DNA from: a virus
Reading direction: 5' to 3' (one strand)
DNA: 32,754 bases
Virus record (IMG/VR): IMGVR_UViG_3300006162_000034
Location: 1-32,754 of that record
Part shown: piece by piece, positions 7,968 to 15,663 of the stretch
How the letters are laid out: each line of letters begins with the position of its first letter
Numbering within the stretch: position 1 is the first letter of the stretch
Program-made: the position numbers and the translations under genes
The notes under the pieces: model-generated
Databases searched by the model: none
Seen by the model: the letters and a program-made list of their open reading frames with translations, nothing else
Told to the model about the DNA's origin: nothing

Positions 7968-9521
7968 TTACCCCGTTGGGTTGCCGGTGACGTTAACGGT
8001 CGGGCGAGCGGCAGCGCCAGCAAGCGTCGCCAAAGAAGCAGCCAATTGGTTGTCTTGGGCAAGCTGCGATTGCATGATTTGACTGTAAAGCTGCGAACCC
8101 AATTGAGCCTCGCTCACCCCTGTTTGCAGCAATTGCGTGGCAATTTGCGCACCCTGGCTGACAAGGGTGTTATCGACGTTGGCCAAATCTTGCGCTTCGG
8201 CGGACGATCCGGTCATGCCGCGAGAAGCGTATTGGCTTCGGATGGCAGCTTTCGCAGCGGCGCCAGCTTGATTGATGCCTTGCTGCACACCTGGGGGGAG
8301 GGTGCCAGACGTGAGGTAGCTCGTAAGCTGTTGCGATTGAGCCGTCAAGTTGTTCGCCGTGTTTGCCACTTGGTTATAACCTGGGATCGCCGAAAGCCCC
8401 TTGTTTGCATTGAGGGCTTGGTAGCCCATCAAAGCGGCGGGCAACAACAAATTGGCGTTGCTGGAGACTGCGTTCCCCAATGTATCCAGCGATGGGTTAT
8501 GAATGAAATTTCCGATGGAGTTTCCACCATTGGGCGTGCCCCCGGCGTTTGGAGCCGCACTTGGCGTGCCAGTCCCGGCTGAGTTGCCAACAACATTTGA
8601 ATCAGCCGGGGGAACATAATCGGGCGGCGTCGGCGGAACCGGAAACGTATTCGGGTCCGTGAAGTTTGCCACCGGGCTTGCAGTCGGAGACGCCGTTGGC
8701 GTGTTTTGGGGCGGTGTCTGGTCAAAACCAGACGTTGGCGTTTGATCAACTGGCGTTGTCGCATTTTGAACCAAAGCCAAGTTGGCCGGCCCGTTCCCCG
8801 CAATGCCCAACTGGTTTGTCAAAGCGGTAGAATCGGCCGAACTCAAAGTTGTTGTCGGGCTTGCCGTAGCAGAGGCGACATTCGTCAACCCACCGGAGAC
8901 ATCGCTTTGCGCAGTTGGGGACGCGGCATTGATCGGGTTGCCGGCCCCATCTACGGCCGAACTAAAATTGAGATTTGTCGTGTCGAGGCCAACGGTCGAA
9001 GGAGCCGCTGTCGCCACAGCAGACGCGCCCGGCCCTGAACTGGACAAGCCAGCACCAGAACCCGCCGATGCGCCGATTGATGTTTCTGGTGTCGTAGTGG
9101 CCCCGCTACCCGACAAAGAACCTGCAAGAGCGCCGCTAGCAGCCCCGGTCAAAGCGCCGGTCAATGGATTGGTGCCGCCCGCCACACCGGAAATGGCGCC
9201 GCCAGCCGCGCCGGCCAAAGCGTCTGCCGGAACAGCACCAATATCTAGAGTGGACCCAATTAACGGACCCGCAAAACCCGTAACCGCGCCGCCCAAAGCT
9301 CCAAGACCAGCATCCTTGAGAATGTTCCCCCCGGTAAGCGCCCCTTCCCCCGCGCCAAGAGCCGCGCCGCCTGCAATACCGCCAAGAGTATCCCCAATCA
9401 GCGTTCCCGTGCTTACCCCAAGAAGCGACGTGCCGGACAAACCAACAGCCTCCGCCGTTGCCGCGCCGGCAGTGGCGAAAAATGTGCCTATGGCATCGCC
9501 AATGGCTGCTACTGCGCCCAT
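7968..9521 (-). CDS. Gly/Ala-rich putative internal virion or membrane-active protein
   Basis: 517 residues starting after an AAGGAG site. Residues 1-160 are a hydrophobic Gly/Ala-rich tract with glycine-zipper spacing (GGIAGGAALGAGEGALTGG, GAASGALAGSLSGSG), as in proteins that insert into or cross membranes. A central Ser/Thr/Pro-rich linker (TPTASPTASPVANF, FPVPPTPPDYVPP) leads to a helical C-terminal region. That region contains SRGMTGSSAEAQDLANVD and a Gln-rich coiled stretch (LYSQIMQSQLAQDNQLAAS), a type common in phage ejection-protein neighbourhoods. No signal peptide is seen. A likely role is a DNA-ejection channel component; this is inference from composition and position. Confidence 0.65.
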   Translation of the reverse strand: MGAVAAIGDAIGTFFATAGAATAEAVGLSGTSLLGVSTGTLIGDTLGGIAGGAALGAGEGALTGGNILKDAGLGALGGAVTGFAGPLIGSTLDIGAVPADALAGAAGGAISGVAGGTNPLTGALTGAASGALAGSLSGSGATTTPETSIGASAGSGAGLSSSGPGASAVATAAPSTVGLDTTNLNFSSAVDGAGNPINAASPTAQSDVSGGLTNVASATASPTTTLSSADSTALTNQLGIAGNGPANLALVQNATTPVDQTPTSGFDQTPPQNTPTASPTASPVANFTDPNTFPVPPTPPDYVPPADSNVVGNSAGTGTPSAAPNAGGTPNGGNSIGNFIHNPSLDTLGNAVSSNANLLLPAALMGYQALNANKGLSAIPGYNQVANTANNLTAQSQQLTSYLTSGTLPPGVQQGINQAGAAAKAAIRSQYASRGMTGSSAEAQDLANVDNTLVSQGAQIATQLLQTGVSEAQLGSQLYSQIMQSQLAQDNQLAASLATLAGAAARPTVNVTGNPTG

Positions 9522-10588
9522 TTCGGCTCCTTTTCTAAGCCGAGGCGAAAAAGCTCGCCATAGGGTTCATAGCCAAGGCGACGATAGAGCGTCCCTAACC
9601 GAGGACCAGAACCACGAATGCCGGCGCGAGCAAAAACCTCCGACACCCCGCGCTCGCGCAAGCGGTCAACCGCGTTGCGTTCTAACTTCATGCCCAAGCC
9701 TGGAAAATCCGGGGAGGCATAAACAGGAAAATGCTGCGCCATCCAGTGATCGCCATCCAGAGACGGGGAAATGATGGACATCAAATACCCGAACATCCGG
9801 CCGTTCATCCGCGCGGTGACAATCTGCATCATGCCCATCTGGTCGATTTTGCGCGCAATGGGGATGTTCTTGGTGCGGAAATCGTCCACGTCCTGTCCGG
9901 TCACAACCATGTGCTGCCGAAACAAGTCCTGAGCATCGCGGAACCAATCGTCAAACCGTTCGACGTTGAATGTCATCCCGTCAATGTCTTTTGCTTTCGG
10001 GGCGAGCGCGGCCATCGACATTTGTCTTGCCGTCCGTGCCAGCTTTGTTAACTGTGGCGAATATGCCACGGCATACCGATGCTGCGCGAGCAGATCACCC
10101 GAAACTTTCGTCTGGTCCCACTCATGCCACCACGCCGTATCGTGCTGGTATGGGAGGCAATGCTCAAACACTTCAGCGCAGACATCCTCGCGCGGCAAAT
10201 CCTCGAACCGGACGGACAGAACGCCGGGAACCCGCCGCTCAATTTGCGCCAACTTCTGGTCCGTGCGACGGATGATCTTGGCCATCGCGTCACGATCAAA
10301 GACAATGCCCGTTGCGGTCAAACTTTGCATAACCGCGTCTGTGTCACGGCGCAGCACGACAACCCGAAGGTTTGGCCATTGGCGCATAGCAAACCGCCAG
10401 AATGGCGCCGCCGCCGTTTCAACAGACCCCGTGTTTGGTTGTTTGAACCAAGAGACAAGATCGTCCTTGGTCCGCATACGCAAAATCTCATCGTGCCCGC
10501 ATCGCCAATCGCGATAGGACAAAAACCGCGACATCCAATATGTCCGCGACCTCGGCGGTCCGAAAACGAGGAACGGCGGCGCTGTCAT
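9509..10588 (-). CDS. Sulfotransferase-like / GNAT acetyltransferase fusion
   Basis: 359 residues; the start overlaps the previous stop as ATGA. The N-terminal half resembles PAPS-dependent sulfotransferases: FLVFGPPRSRTYWMS at residues 6-20 fits the 5'-phosphosulfate loop (GxPRSxT), NLRVVVLRRDTDAVMQSL at 73-90 fits the 3'-phosphate-binding strand and helix, and VLSVRFEDLP at 123-132 fits the conserved strand. The C-terminal part from about 205 looks like a GNAT N-acetyltransferase: MMQIVTARMNGRMFGYLMS strands at 253-271, PVYASPDFPGLGMKLERNAVD at 288-308 as the acetyl-CoA loop and helix (split here around PG), and GTLYRRLGYEPYG at 332-344 as the final strand region. GNAT proteins occur beside tail genes in phages; the fused sulfotransferase-like half is unusual. 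Substrates are unknown. The first Arg loop has R15 where G is usual, so sulfotransferase activity is uncertain. Confidence 0.7.
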   Translation of the reverse strand: MTAPPFLVFGPPRSRTYWMSRFLSYRDWRCGHDEILRMRTKDDLVSWFKQPNTGSVETAAAPFWRFAMRQWPNLRVVVLRRDTDAVMQSLTATGIVFDRDAMAKIIRRTDQKLAQIERRVPGVLSVRFEDLPREDVCAEVFEHCLPYQHDTAWWHEWDQTKVSGDLLAQHRYAVAYSPQLTKLARTARQMSMAALAPKAKDIDGMTFNVERFDDWFRDAQDLFRQHMVVTGQDVDDFRTKNIPIARKIDQMGMMQIVTARMNGRMFGYLMSIISPSLDGDHWMAQHFPVYASPDFPGLGMKLERNAVDRLRERGVSEVFARAGIRGSGPRLGTLYRRLGYEPYGELFRLGLEKEPKWAQ

Positions 10589-10893
10589 GCGACCCCAGGT
10601 GGCGCGGCCGATGGGGTAGGCGATGGCGGCGCGGTCTTGCCACTGGCCGCCCGCAACAAAGCAATGAACCCTTCCTGAATTTGTTTTTCAGCAGCGGCCA
10701 AGCCGGCCTGATCCGTTGTCGGCAGAGATTTCAATTGCTGGATGAAGGCACCCGCCTCTTGTGCGATCTTTTGCGCAACCTTGCCCAGCGTCATGGCCGG
10801 GGTTCCTGGCGCCATACCTGGGGCCGGAGCCGGCATACCTTGCGTCGCGCCCGCCACAACCGGACTTGCCGGCGCCGTCATTGTCTCGCTCAT
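10585..10893 (-). CDS. Small Ala/Pro-rich hypothetical virion protein
   Basis: 102 residues. A Pro/Ala/Gly/Met N-terminal region (PAPAPGMAPGTPAM) leads into a helix of about residues 37-85 (GKVAQKIAQEAGAFIQQLK, GLAAAEKQIQEGFIALLRAA) and a Pro-rich tail. It overlaps its upstream neighbour and the fusion gene by ATGA junctions, so translation is coupled. The layout resembles the 137-residue protein encoded before the scaffold gene (Met/Gly/Pro-rich head plus one helical segment), though the sequences are not clearly homologous. Function not recognised. Confidence 0.65.
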   Translation of the reverse strand: MSETMTAPASPVVAGATQGMPAPAPGMAPGTPAMTLGKVAQKIAQEAGAFIQQLKSLPTTDQAGLAAAEKQIQEGFIALLRAASGKTAPPSPTPSAAPPGVA

Positions 10894-11225
10894 GAAACCC
10901 CCAATGAATCAGAAGCCGCTTCGTGTTCCAGGCGATGCAGATAAATCCAAGCCTCCAACTGAGACGGGTTCTTGAAATCAACCTGTTCCAAGTTGCTGCC
11001 TTGCGTCTTTAACACACCATTGAAATCGTTGTGTGCAAGCTGATTACGCGCAAGCCACCGTTCCTGCTGTTCGGGATCGATCGGATCAAGTGCGTATTCC
11101 GTCAAGGACACACCGTATTTGGCTTGGATCGCTTGCCGGATCAAAGCATGGGAGTCCCTATGAGCAAAGCTCCACACTGCCCAATCGGATGCCGTCCTCG
11201 GCGTATTCATCAAATCCGCGAGCAT
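10890..11225 (-). CDS. Hypothetical tail-region protein
   Basis: 111 residues, soluble and mostly helical, beginning MLADLMNTPRTASDWAVWSF and including LIRQAIQAKYGVSL, PEQQERWLARNQLAHNDFN and LEAWIYLHRLEHE. No domain is recognised. The WxxxNQxxHNxxN pattern followed by a lysine/leucine-rich helix is seen in small proteins beside tail genes of podovirus-like phages, so a tail-assembly role is plausible. It starts 2 nt after the previous stop and ends in an ATGA overlap with the next gene. Confidence 0.6.
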   Translation of the reverse strand: MLADLMNTPRTASDWAVWSFAHRDSHALIRQAIQAKYGVSLTEYALDPIDPEQQERWLARNQLAHNDFNGVLKTQGSNLEQVDFKNPSQLEAWIYLHRLEHEAASDSLGVS

Positions 11226-11226
11226 A

Positions 11227-11487
11227 TCACTCTCCCGACCGGTTCCGGTTCCCGGTCTTGTGAGCCACCCCGATCAAATGGGAACTCGCACCCGGACCAA
11301 ACGGCGTATCGGCATACCGATCCGGCATTGGCATTTCCCAACGCGAGCCATGGATGCCAGGGGCATAATTGCTTTGATGGTTTACCCCATCGCTTCGGTC
11401 CGTGGATATACCGTTCGGCGTGACGGCCACCATTCCATTCGGGTTCTCGCCGTTGGCGTAGAAACGCTTGAACCGATCCCTACTCAT
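11227..11487 (-). CDS. Small hydrophilic hypothetical protein
   Basis: 86 residues preceded by a strong AGGAGG site (AGGAGGTCGC then ATG). It is rich in Asn, Gly, Arg and Ser, with no predicted helix of note or hydrophobic segment (MSRDRFKRFYANGENPNG, ending HKTGNRNRSGE). Disordered or small beta structure is likely. It is encoded between the tail-hub gene and a helical small protein. Function not recognised. The clean ribosome binding site and tight packing show that it is a real gene. Confidence 0.6.
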   Translation of the reverse strand: MSRDRFKRFYANGENPNGMVAVTPNGISTDRSDGVNHQSNYAPGIHGSRWEMPMPDRYADTPFGPGASSHLIGVAHKTGNRNRSGE

Positions 11488-11495
11488 GCGACCTC

Positions 11496-12842
11496 CTAGC
11501 CGACCATGGCTTCTATGTCTCTATACGCCAAGCTCAAGCCAGATAGCAAGAAGTCCGCCGAAGTGCTTGTAATGACAGCACCAATAGCAGTGCCGGGGAC
11601 GTTTGCGGTTTGGCCGCCCCAGCTTGGGAGCGTGCCGTTCGGCGCGACAATGTTGGGGTTGGTCAAGTTCTGGGCGGACTGCGACGAAAGTCCAGATGGA
11701 TATGCCCCGGCTTGAGTGTTCCATCCCTCGCCTTGCATTGTCGCGGTCAAAGCCACGCCACTTTGCCCCGGCGATTTGTCGGTTATCCTGTAGAACATGA
11801 GCAAGGTTTGCTTCATGACCATTTCTCGTTCGCCACCATAAAGCTTGGTCGCAATGGTTTTCGCCAACGACGTGGAAGGCTGGGCAAACAGTGGATACAA
11901 GCTGATACCATCCGTGCCCCATGCCGTCATGGCGGAATTTTGTTCCTGCGTTCCAATAAATGTCAGGTTTACCGACTGGGTTGCAACGAAATAATTTTTC
12001 TGATCCCACGCGACCATGACATTCCGAGGCGCCATGGTGTTCGGGTCCACCACGGTCATGAGAAGCAAATAGACCGGGATTGTATGGATGTTCGCGACGG
12101 CCGAGGAGGGCAGCAGCGCGCTTCCGCTGGGAGGGAAAATGGCGTTGTCAAACAAGTCATTGATCTTGCTGGACACCCGCCGCACATCGCCGCCGTATAT
12201 GCCTTGGATGCCGTTCTCATTGGCAAACAAAACAGACTGCCCGAAATCCTGGATGCTGTCGCGCCACGCGGCGCCGATTTGGCTGTTCGTGTTCTGATAA
12301 TTGAACGTGGTAGAAGATGGATTGCCGCTGGTTTGCACGTTGGAAATCACGCTAACCGACGAATCACCCATGGGATACAAGTAGCCGTTGGATTGACGCA
12401 GGGCGGTATAGGTTGCCCTCAAAAACCGGTCGCTTGACGAATACAAAAGGCCGCCCGCCGACGTGGCAAAATTGGTGACAGACCCCGGAGCCGATACAAC
12501 AAACGTCCCGGCGGGGTTGGCCGACCCGTTTTGTGCGCCCGAAGAAATCCACACGCGATTAAGAAAAGTCTCAATTGAAGTCCCGGAAATGCCATACGGC
12601 ATGAGGGACAACGTAGCCGACGCCGCGTTGTTGAACCCCGGCGACACGATCACGGCCGGCACAGATGTATAGCCCGACCCCGGCGCCGTCACCGTAACAG
12701 ACGCAATGGCGCCACCAGACATATTAGCTACGGCTGTAGCCCCTGTTCCTCCGCCACCGGAAAACGAAATAGCTGGGGTTGCAATGAACCCACCGCCACC
12801 GTTAGACACCGCGACGGAAGATACCTGCCCGGCGCCGATCAA
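11496..12842 (-). CDS. Tail-hub/stabilisation protein, C-terminal part (after frameshift)
   Basis: This frame continues the gene that begins at 13816; the apparent TTG start at 12842 has no ribosome binding site and sits inside a repeat. The sequence opens with two more Gly-rich modules (SNGGGGFIATPAISF and APGSGYTSVPAVIV). A beta-rich domain follows with NRVWISSGAQNG, LLYSSSDRFLRATYTALRQ, AWRDSIQDFGQSVLFANE, IYGGDVRRVSSKINDLFD and VMVAWDQKNYF. This is the layout of propeller-like tail-hub proteins that cap or stabilise packaged DNA in short-tailed phages (P22 gp10 or T7 gp12 type). The similarity is recognised by pattern, not alignment. The role would be the part of the tail tube below the adaptor. 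Confidence 0.7.
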   Translation of the reverse strand: MIGAGQVSSVAVSNGGGGFIATPAISFSGGGGTGATAVANMSGGAIASVTVTAPGSGYTSVPAVIVSPGFNNAASATLSLMPYGISGTSIETFLNRVWISSGAQNGSANPAGTFVVSAPGSVTNFATSAGGLLYSSSDRFLRATYTALRQSNGYLYPMGDSSVSVISNVQTSGNPSSTTFNYQNTNSQIGAAWRDSIQDFGQSVLFANENGIQGIYGGDVRRVSSKINDLFDNAIFPPSGSALLPSSAVANIHTIPVYLLLMTVVDPNTMAPRNVMVAWDQKNYFVATQSVNLTFIGTQEQNSAMTAWGTDGISLYPLFAQPSTSLAKTIATKLYGGEREMVMKQTLLMFYRITDKSPGQSGVALTATMQGEGWNTQAGAYPSGLSSQSAQNLTNPNIVAPNGTLPSWGGQTANVPGTAIGAVITSTSADFLLSGLSLAYRDIEAMVG

Positions 12843-13816
12843 GGCAATCGCCGCCGCGCCCCCCCCCCACCGCTGGCGAAAGAGACCGTTGGAGTGCTGG
12901 TGTAGCCCGATCCGTTGGCCGTCAAACCTATCGAAACCACAATCCCGCCGGCAACCGTGAAAACGCCCGCCGCCCCCGAACCGCCACCACCACCGGAAAA
13001 CGCCAGAGCGTGAACGCCGTTCGTATATCCTGTTCCCCCGGCCAAAAGGGTAATGGCTTCGATTGTTGAAGCTGCCAAGGACGCTATCAGCACGGCAGCG
13101 GTATCCCCTCCGCCACCTGAAAAAGCTACCTGCACAACGTCATTTGGCAGATATCCCGTCCCCGCATTGGTAATCTGGTAAGAAACCACCGATCCGTTCG
13201 CTATCGCGGGCGTGAGAGTGACGCCCGAACCGGAACCCCCAAATACGGTGTAGCTTGGGGTGCTTGTGTAGCCCGCTCCCGCGCTGGTCAACTGACCAAT
13301 CTGATAAGGTCCAACGGCGCCAGCGCCATACAGCACGGCCCCATCCCAAATCCAATAATCGTTGGACGTATTGTTGTTCCCAATAAGCAAGTATTGCTCG
13401 CCGCTTTGAACGCCAAACGGCAACTGGCCACCACGATAAAATGTGCTGAATGTGCTGGTAATCGTAGTCACGGCCCCGTTGGATTGAGCCACTTGGACAG
13501 CCGTCCCGTCGCTCAGAAAAATTGCGACGTATTGCGCGGTTCCAATGTTAAACCACGAAAAATACACGATTTTTTTGCCGCCCGTCGCGGTATAGAGCGC
13601 CGTTCCTTTATCCCAAATCGTGCGCAATCCTGCACGCCCCACCAACAAAAAATTTTCAAGCCAAAAAAACTCTTGGTCCGCTATGGCCGTGCGGGCGTCC
13701 TCTTGGTTCATTCCCGAAAACGGAAACGCCGAGTAGAATTTCATATCATTGGGAATGTTCAGCGCTTTTTGTTCGCGCTGCGTCAAATCGGCAAGCCTCC
13801 GATTGCTTTCAGACAT
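12839..13816 (-). CDS. Tail-hub/stabilisation protein, N-terminal part (before frameshift)
   Basis: 325 residues as encoded. Residues 1-180 form a beta domain (FYSAFPFSGMNQEDAR, FFWLENFLLVGRAGLRTIWD, YFSWFNIGTAQYVAIFLSDG, YLLIGNNNTSNDYWIWDG) like the N-terminal region of tail-hub proteins. From about residue 185 four Gly-rich modules follow (SAGAGYTSTPSYTVF, NAGTGYLPNDVVQVAF, AGGTGYTNGVHALAF, ANGSGYTSTPTVSFA). The frame then enters a run of ten G and ends with the off-pattern tail ARRRLP. A -1 shift on the run joins it to the 11496 frame, giving a protein of about 770 residues in which the module series continues without a break. Its start overlaps the adaptor stop by 1 nt. Confidence 0.7.
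   Translation of the reverse strand: MSESNRRLADLTQREQKALNIPNDMKFYSAFPFSGMNQEDARTAIADQEFFWLENFLLVGRAGLRTIWDKGTALYTATGGKKIVYFSWFNIGTAQYVAIFLSDGTAVQVAQSNGAVTTITSTFSTFYRGGQLPFGVQSGEQYLLIGNNNTSNDYWIWDGAVLYGAGAVGPYQIGQLTSAGAGYTSTPSYTVFGGSGSGVTLTPAIANGSVVSYQITNAGTGYLPNDVVQVAFSGGGGDTAAVLIASLAASTIEAITLLAGGTGYTNGVHALAFSGGGGGSGAAGVFTVAGGIVVSIGLTANGSGYTSTPTVSFASGGGGARRRLP
12859..12868 (-). other. Run of ten G in the coding strand at the frame change
   Basis: Ten consecutive C on the plus strand lie exactly where the reading frame of the tail-hub gene must change. The zero frame reads GGT GGG GGG GGG GCG CGG and stops six codons after the run. Re-reading one G gives GGC GCG GCG GCG ATT GCC, which continues the repeat pattern into the downstream frame. 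Eight or eleven G in the DNA would do the same without slippage. Possible explanations are a sequencing miscount, strand-slippage phase variation, or programmed -1 ribosomal frameshifting on a G-run. Confidence 0.9.
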
Positions 13817-14574
13817 TACATCACCGCTGGATATCGTGTCGGCACCTTGCCACGGTCTACCGACCCGCGACGCTCCGTGTTGCTCGCCAGGAAACGGCTA
13901 TACATGATTTCTGCGGACCCGAATGCCCCGCGCGCTTCATACGCTCTGGCCGCAGCATAGTATTTGACGCCGGTTCGGAACGGGTCGGGGATCACGTCGT
14001 AATCGTCGTTGTTATAGATTGGGCCAGCCGTGCAAAATGTATCCCATTCCATCTCGTTTGCCGACTGCGGGACTGGGAACAACCAAACTTCCCCGGCTTC
14101 CCCGTCGTTGTAGACCGAAAACACCACCGGATAGTTGGTCACAAGGATGATGTTGGACCGGCAAAACGCCTGAAATTCCTCGAACGGCATCCAATCCAAA
14201 GAAGGACGCACAGCGCCGCCCCAAGACCCCGAAACCGAAATCACGTCGCAAACGCCGCGCAAACCCCTGAATTGTTGGTTCAGATAGTTGTTGGCATATC
14301 CGATAAAAGGATACCGCTCTTGACCCGGTATGGTGCTGAATGTGCTTCGGGGCGTTGACCCAGGCATAGCACCGCCTGCCACGGCAGAACCGGGCACGGC
14401 CGAAGCCCCAAAGGGAGAAATCCCCACGATCAAACGACGAACGCACCCCGTCAGTTCGGAAGTCGCGGCGCGGGCGTCGTTGATGTATCGGATAAGCTGG
14501 GGTTGCGTGACAAACAACCCCTGCTGATCCCGGATTAAGTCCCTGGTTTCGTCGATGTAGTCTTGCAGAGACAC
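13816..14574 (-). CDS. Head-tail adaptor / connector protein
   Basis: 252 residues. The N-terminus MSLQDYIDETRDLIRDQQ followed by QPQLIRYINDARAATSELTG is the helical opening typical of head-tail connector and tail tubular A-type proteins, which form a ring below the portal. A central beta-containing part (IGYANNYLNQQFRGLRGVCD, SLDWMPFEEFQAFCRSN, VWLFPVPQSANEMEWDTFC) and a final helical hairpin (YYAAARAYEARGAFGSAEIM) also fit. It is placed between the capsid-proximal beta-repeat protein and the tail-hub gene, as expected. Assignment rests on the pattern and gene order. Confidence 0.7.
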   Translation of the reverse strand: MSLQDYIDETRDLIRDQQGLFVTQPQLIRYINDARAATSELTGCVRRLIVGISPFGASAVPGSAVAGGAMPGSTPRSTFSTIPGQERYPFIGYANNYLNQQFRGLRGVCDVISVSGSWGGAVRPSLDWMPFEEFQAFCRSNIILVTNYPVVFSVYNDGEAGEVWLFPVPQSANEMEWDTFCTAGPIYNNDDYDVIPDPFRTGVKYYAAARAYEARGAFGSAEIMYSRFLASNTERRGSVDRGKVPTRYPAVM

Positions 14575-14580
14575 ACGGGG

Positions 14581-15651
14581 TTAGCCCTGTTGAATCCACA
14601 GGAAGTCATTCTGCCCACCGACACCCAAGGTCAGCGTCGCCACCGTCAGCGCCGTAGCACCGATGGCCAGCGCGGAGATGTTGGACGTGATGCCGCCGAT
14701 ATGACCGCCGTCAATGAGCGTCTGACCGGTCGCGGTGATGACCGTGCCGCTCAGTGCACCCGTGATGCTCGCGGGGCGGGTGCGGAGGAACGATGCTTGG
14801 CTGTTCGGGTTGGTGTAAGCCGTCGCCGTGGTCGGGATGCCCGTGCCTTGGGTGACGATTTCCACCGTGCCGGTGTAGCCGGTGCCGCCGTTGGTCACCG
14901 CGTAGGACGTGACCGTCCAATCCATGATGACCGTCGCCGCCGCCGAGGCGCCACCGCCACCCGCGAAAGACAGGGTGGGCACCGTGCCGGACGTGATCGG
15001 AAACCCGTGATCGGTGCAAATAACCCCGGTAACGGTCTGCAACGTAGAAAGGGTCGTGGTCGCGGTCGCGCCGCCGCCAACCGTGTCCCGAGGATCGTTG
15101 AGCAGCGTCACGGACGGGGCGGTAAGATAACCCGCACCTTGGTTCAGGATCGTGATCGAAGTCACGGCGCCGGCCGAAATGGTGGCATAACCCGTGGCTG
15201 GGATGCCGGGGGATGGCGGCGGAGCGATGAGAACTTGCGGCGCATAGACGTAGTTCGATCCCGCAGTCACAACCGAAACCGTGGTGCTGATCGCCGCGCC
15301 CATGATGGCAACCCATTTGGAGTTGCCCGCCGAAGGCGTGATCGTCGGGGCCGAGGTATAACCCGCGCCGGCCTGCGTCAAAAGCGCGCCAACCGGGCAC
15401 GATGTCTGGTTTGCCACGCGATAGTTGCTGCCGTCGCTGTCCACCTGCATCCACATGCCGGGGGCGGCGCCAACCGGGCGCCAAATGCCCATCACGGGGT
15501 CGAGGGTTTGCACCGACGAATACGGGCCGGGCGTGAGGTTGAAATACCCCGGCGGAACAATGAACACCTGACCGGCCTGCAACGAGATTTGGTTGCTGCC
15601 AATTTGGTTCAACGGCAGGGAGATACCAACGCCACCATAACGATTAGGCAT
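14581..15651 (-). CDS. Beta-repeat structural protein, possible head decoration or fibre
   Basis: 356 residues starting after AAGGA. The N-terminal region (ISLQAGQVFIVPPGYFNLTPG, split after VFIVPPG) looks like a small beta domain. It is followed by Gly-rich modules QAGAGYTSAPTITPS, NQGAGYLTAPSVTLL and NGGTGYTGTVEIVTQ, of the same kind as in the tail-hub and tail proteins. The C-terminal part has a hydrophobic beta end (LTLGVGGQNDFLWIQQG). It lies directly after the major capsid gene, where decoration or head fibre genes are often found. The long plus-strand frame opposite it is a shadow caused by codon bias. No enzymatic motif. Confidence 0.65.
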   Translation of the reverse strand: MPNRYGGVGISLPLNQIGSNQISLQAGQVFIVPPGYFNLTPGPYSSVQTLDPVMGIWRPVGAAPGMWMQVDSDGSNYRVANQTSCPVGALLTQAGAGYTSAPTITPSAGNSKWVAIMGAAISTTVSVVTAGSNYVYAPQVLIAPPPSPGIPATGYATISAGAVTSITILNQGAGYLTAPSVTLLNDPRDTVGGGATATTTLSTLQTVTGVICTDHGFPITSGTVPTLSFAGGGGASAAATVIMDWTVTSYAVTNGGTGYTGTVEIVTQGTGIPTTATAYTNPNSQASFLRTRPASITGALSGTVITATGQTLIDGGHIGGITSNISALAIGATALTVATLTLGVGGQNDFLWIQQG

Positions 15652-15663
15652 GGGAGAAGTTCC

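Noticed and set aside
12840-12842. TTG as an independent start of the 448-residue frame
   Set aside because: No ribosome binding site, and the frame opens in the middle of a repeat module that continues the upstream gene.
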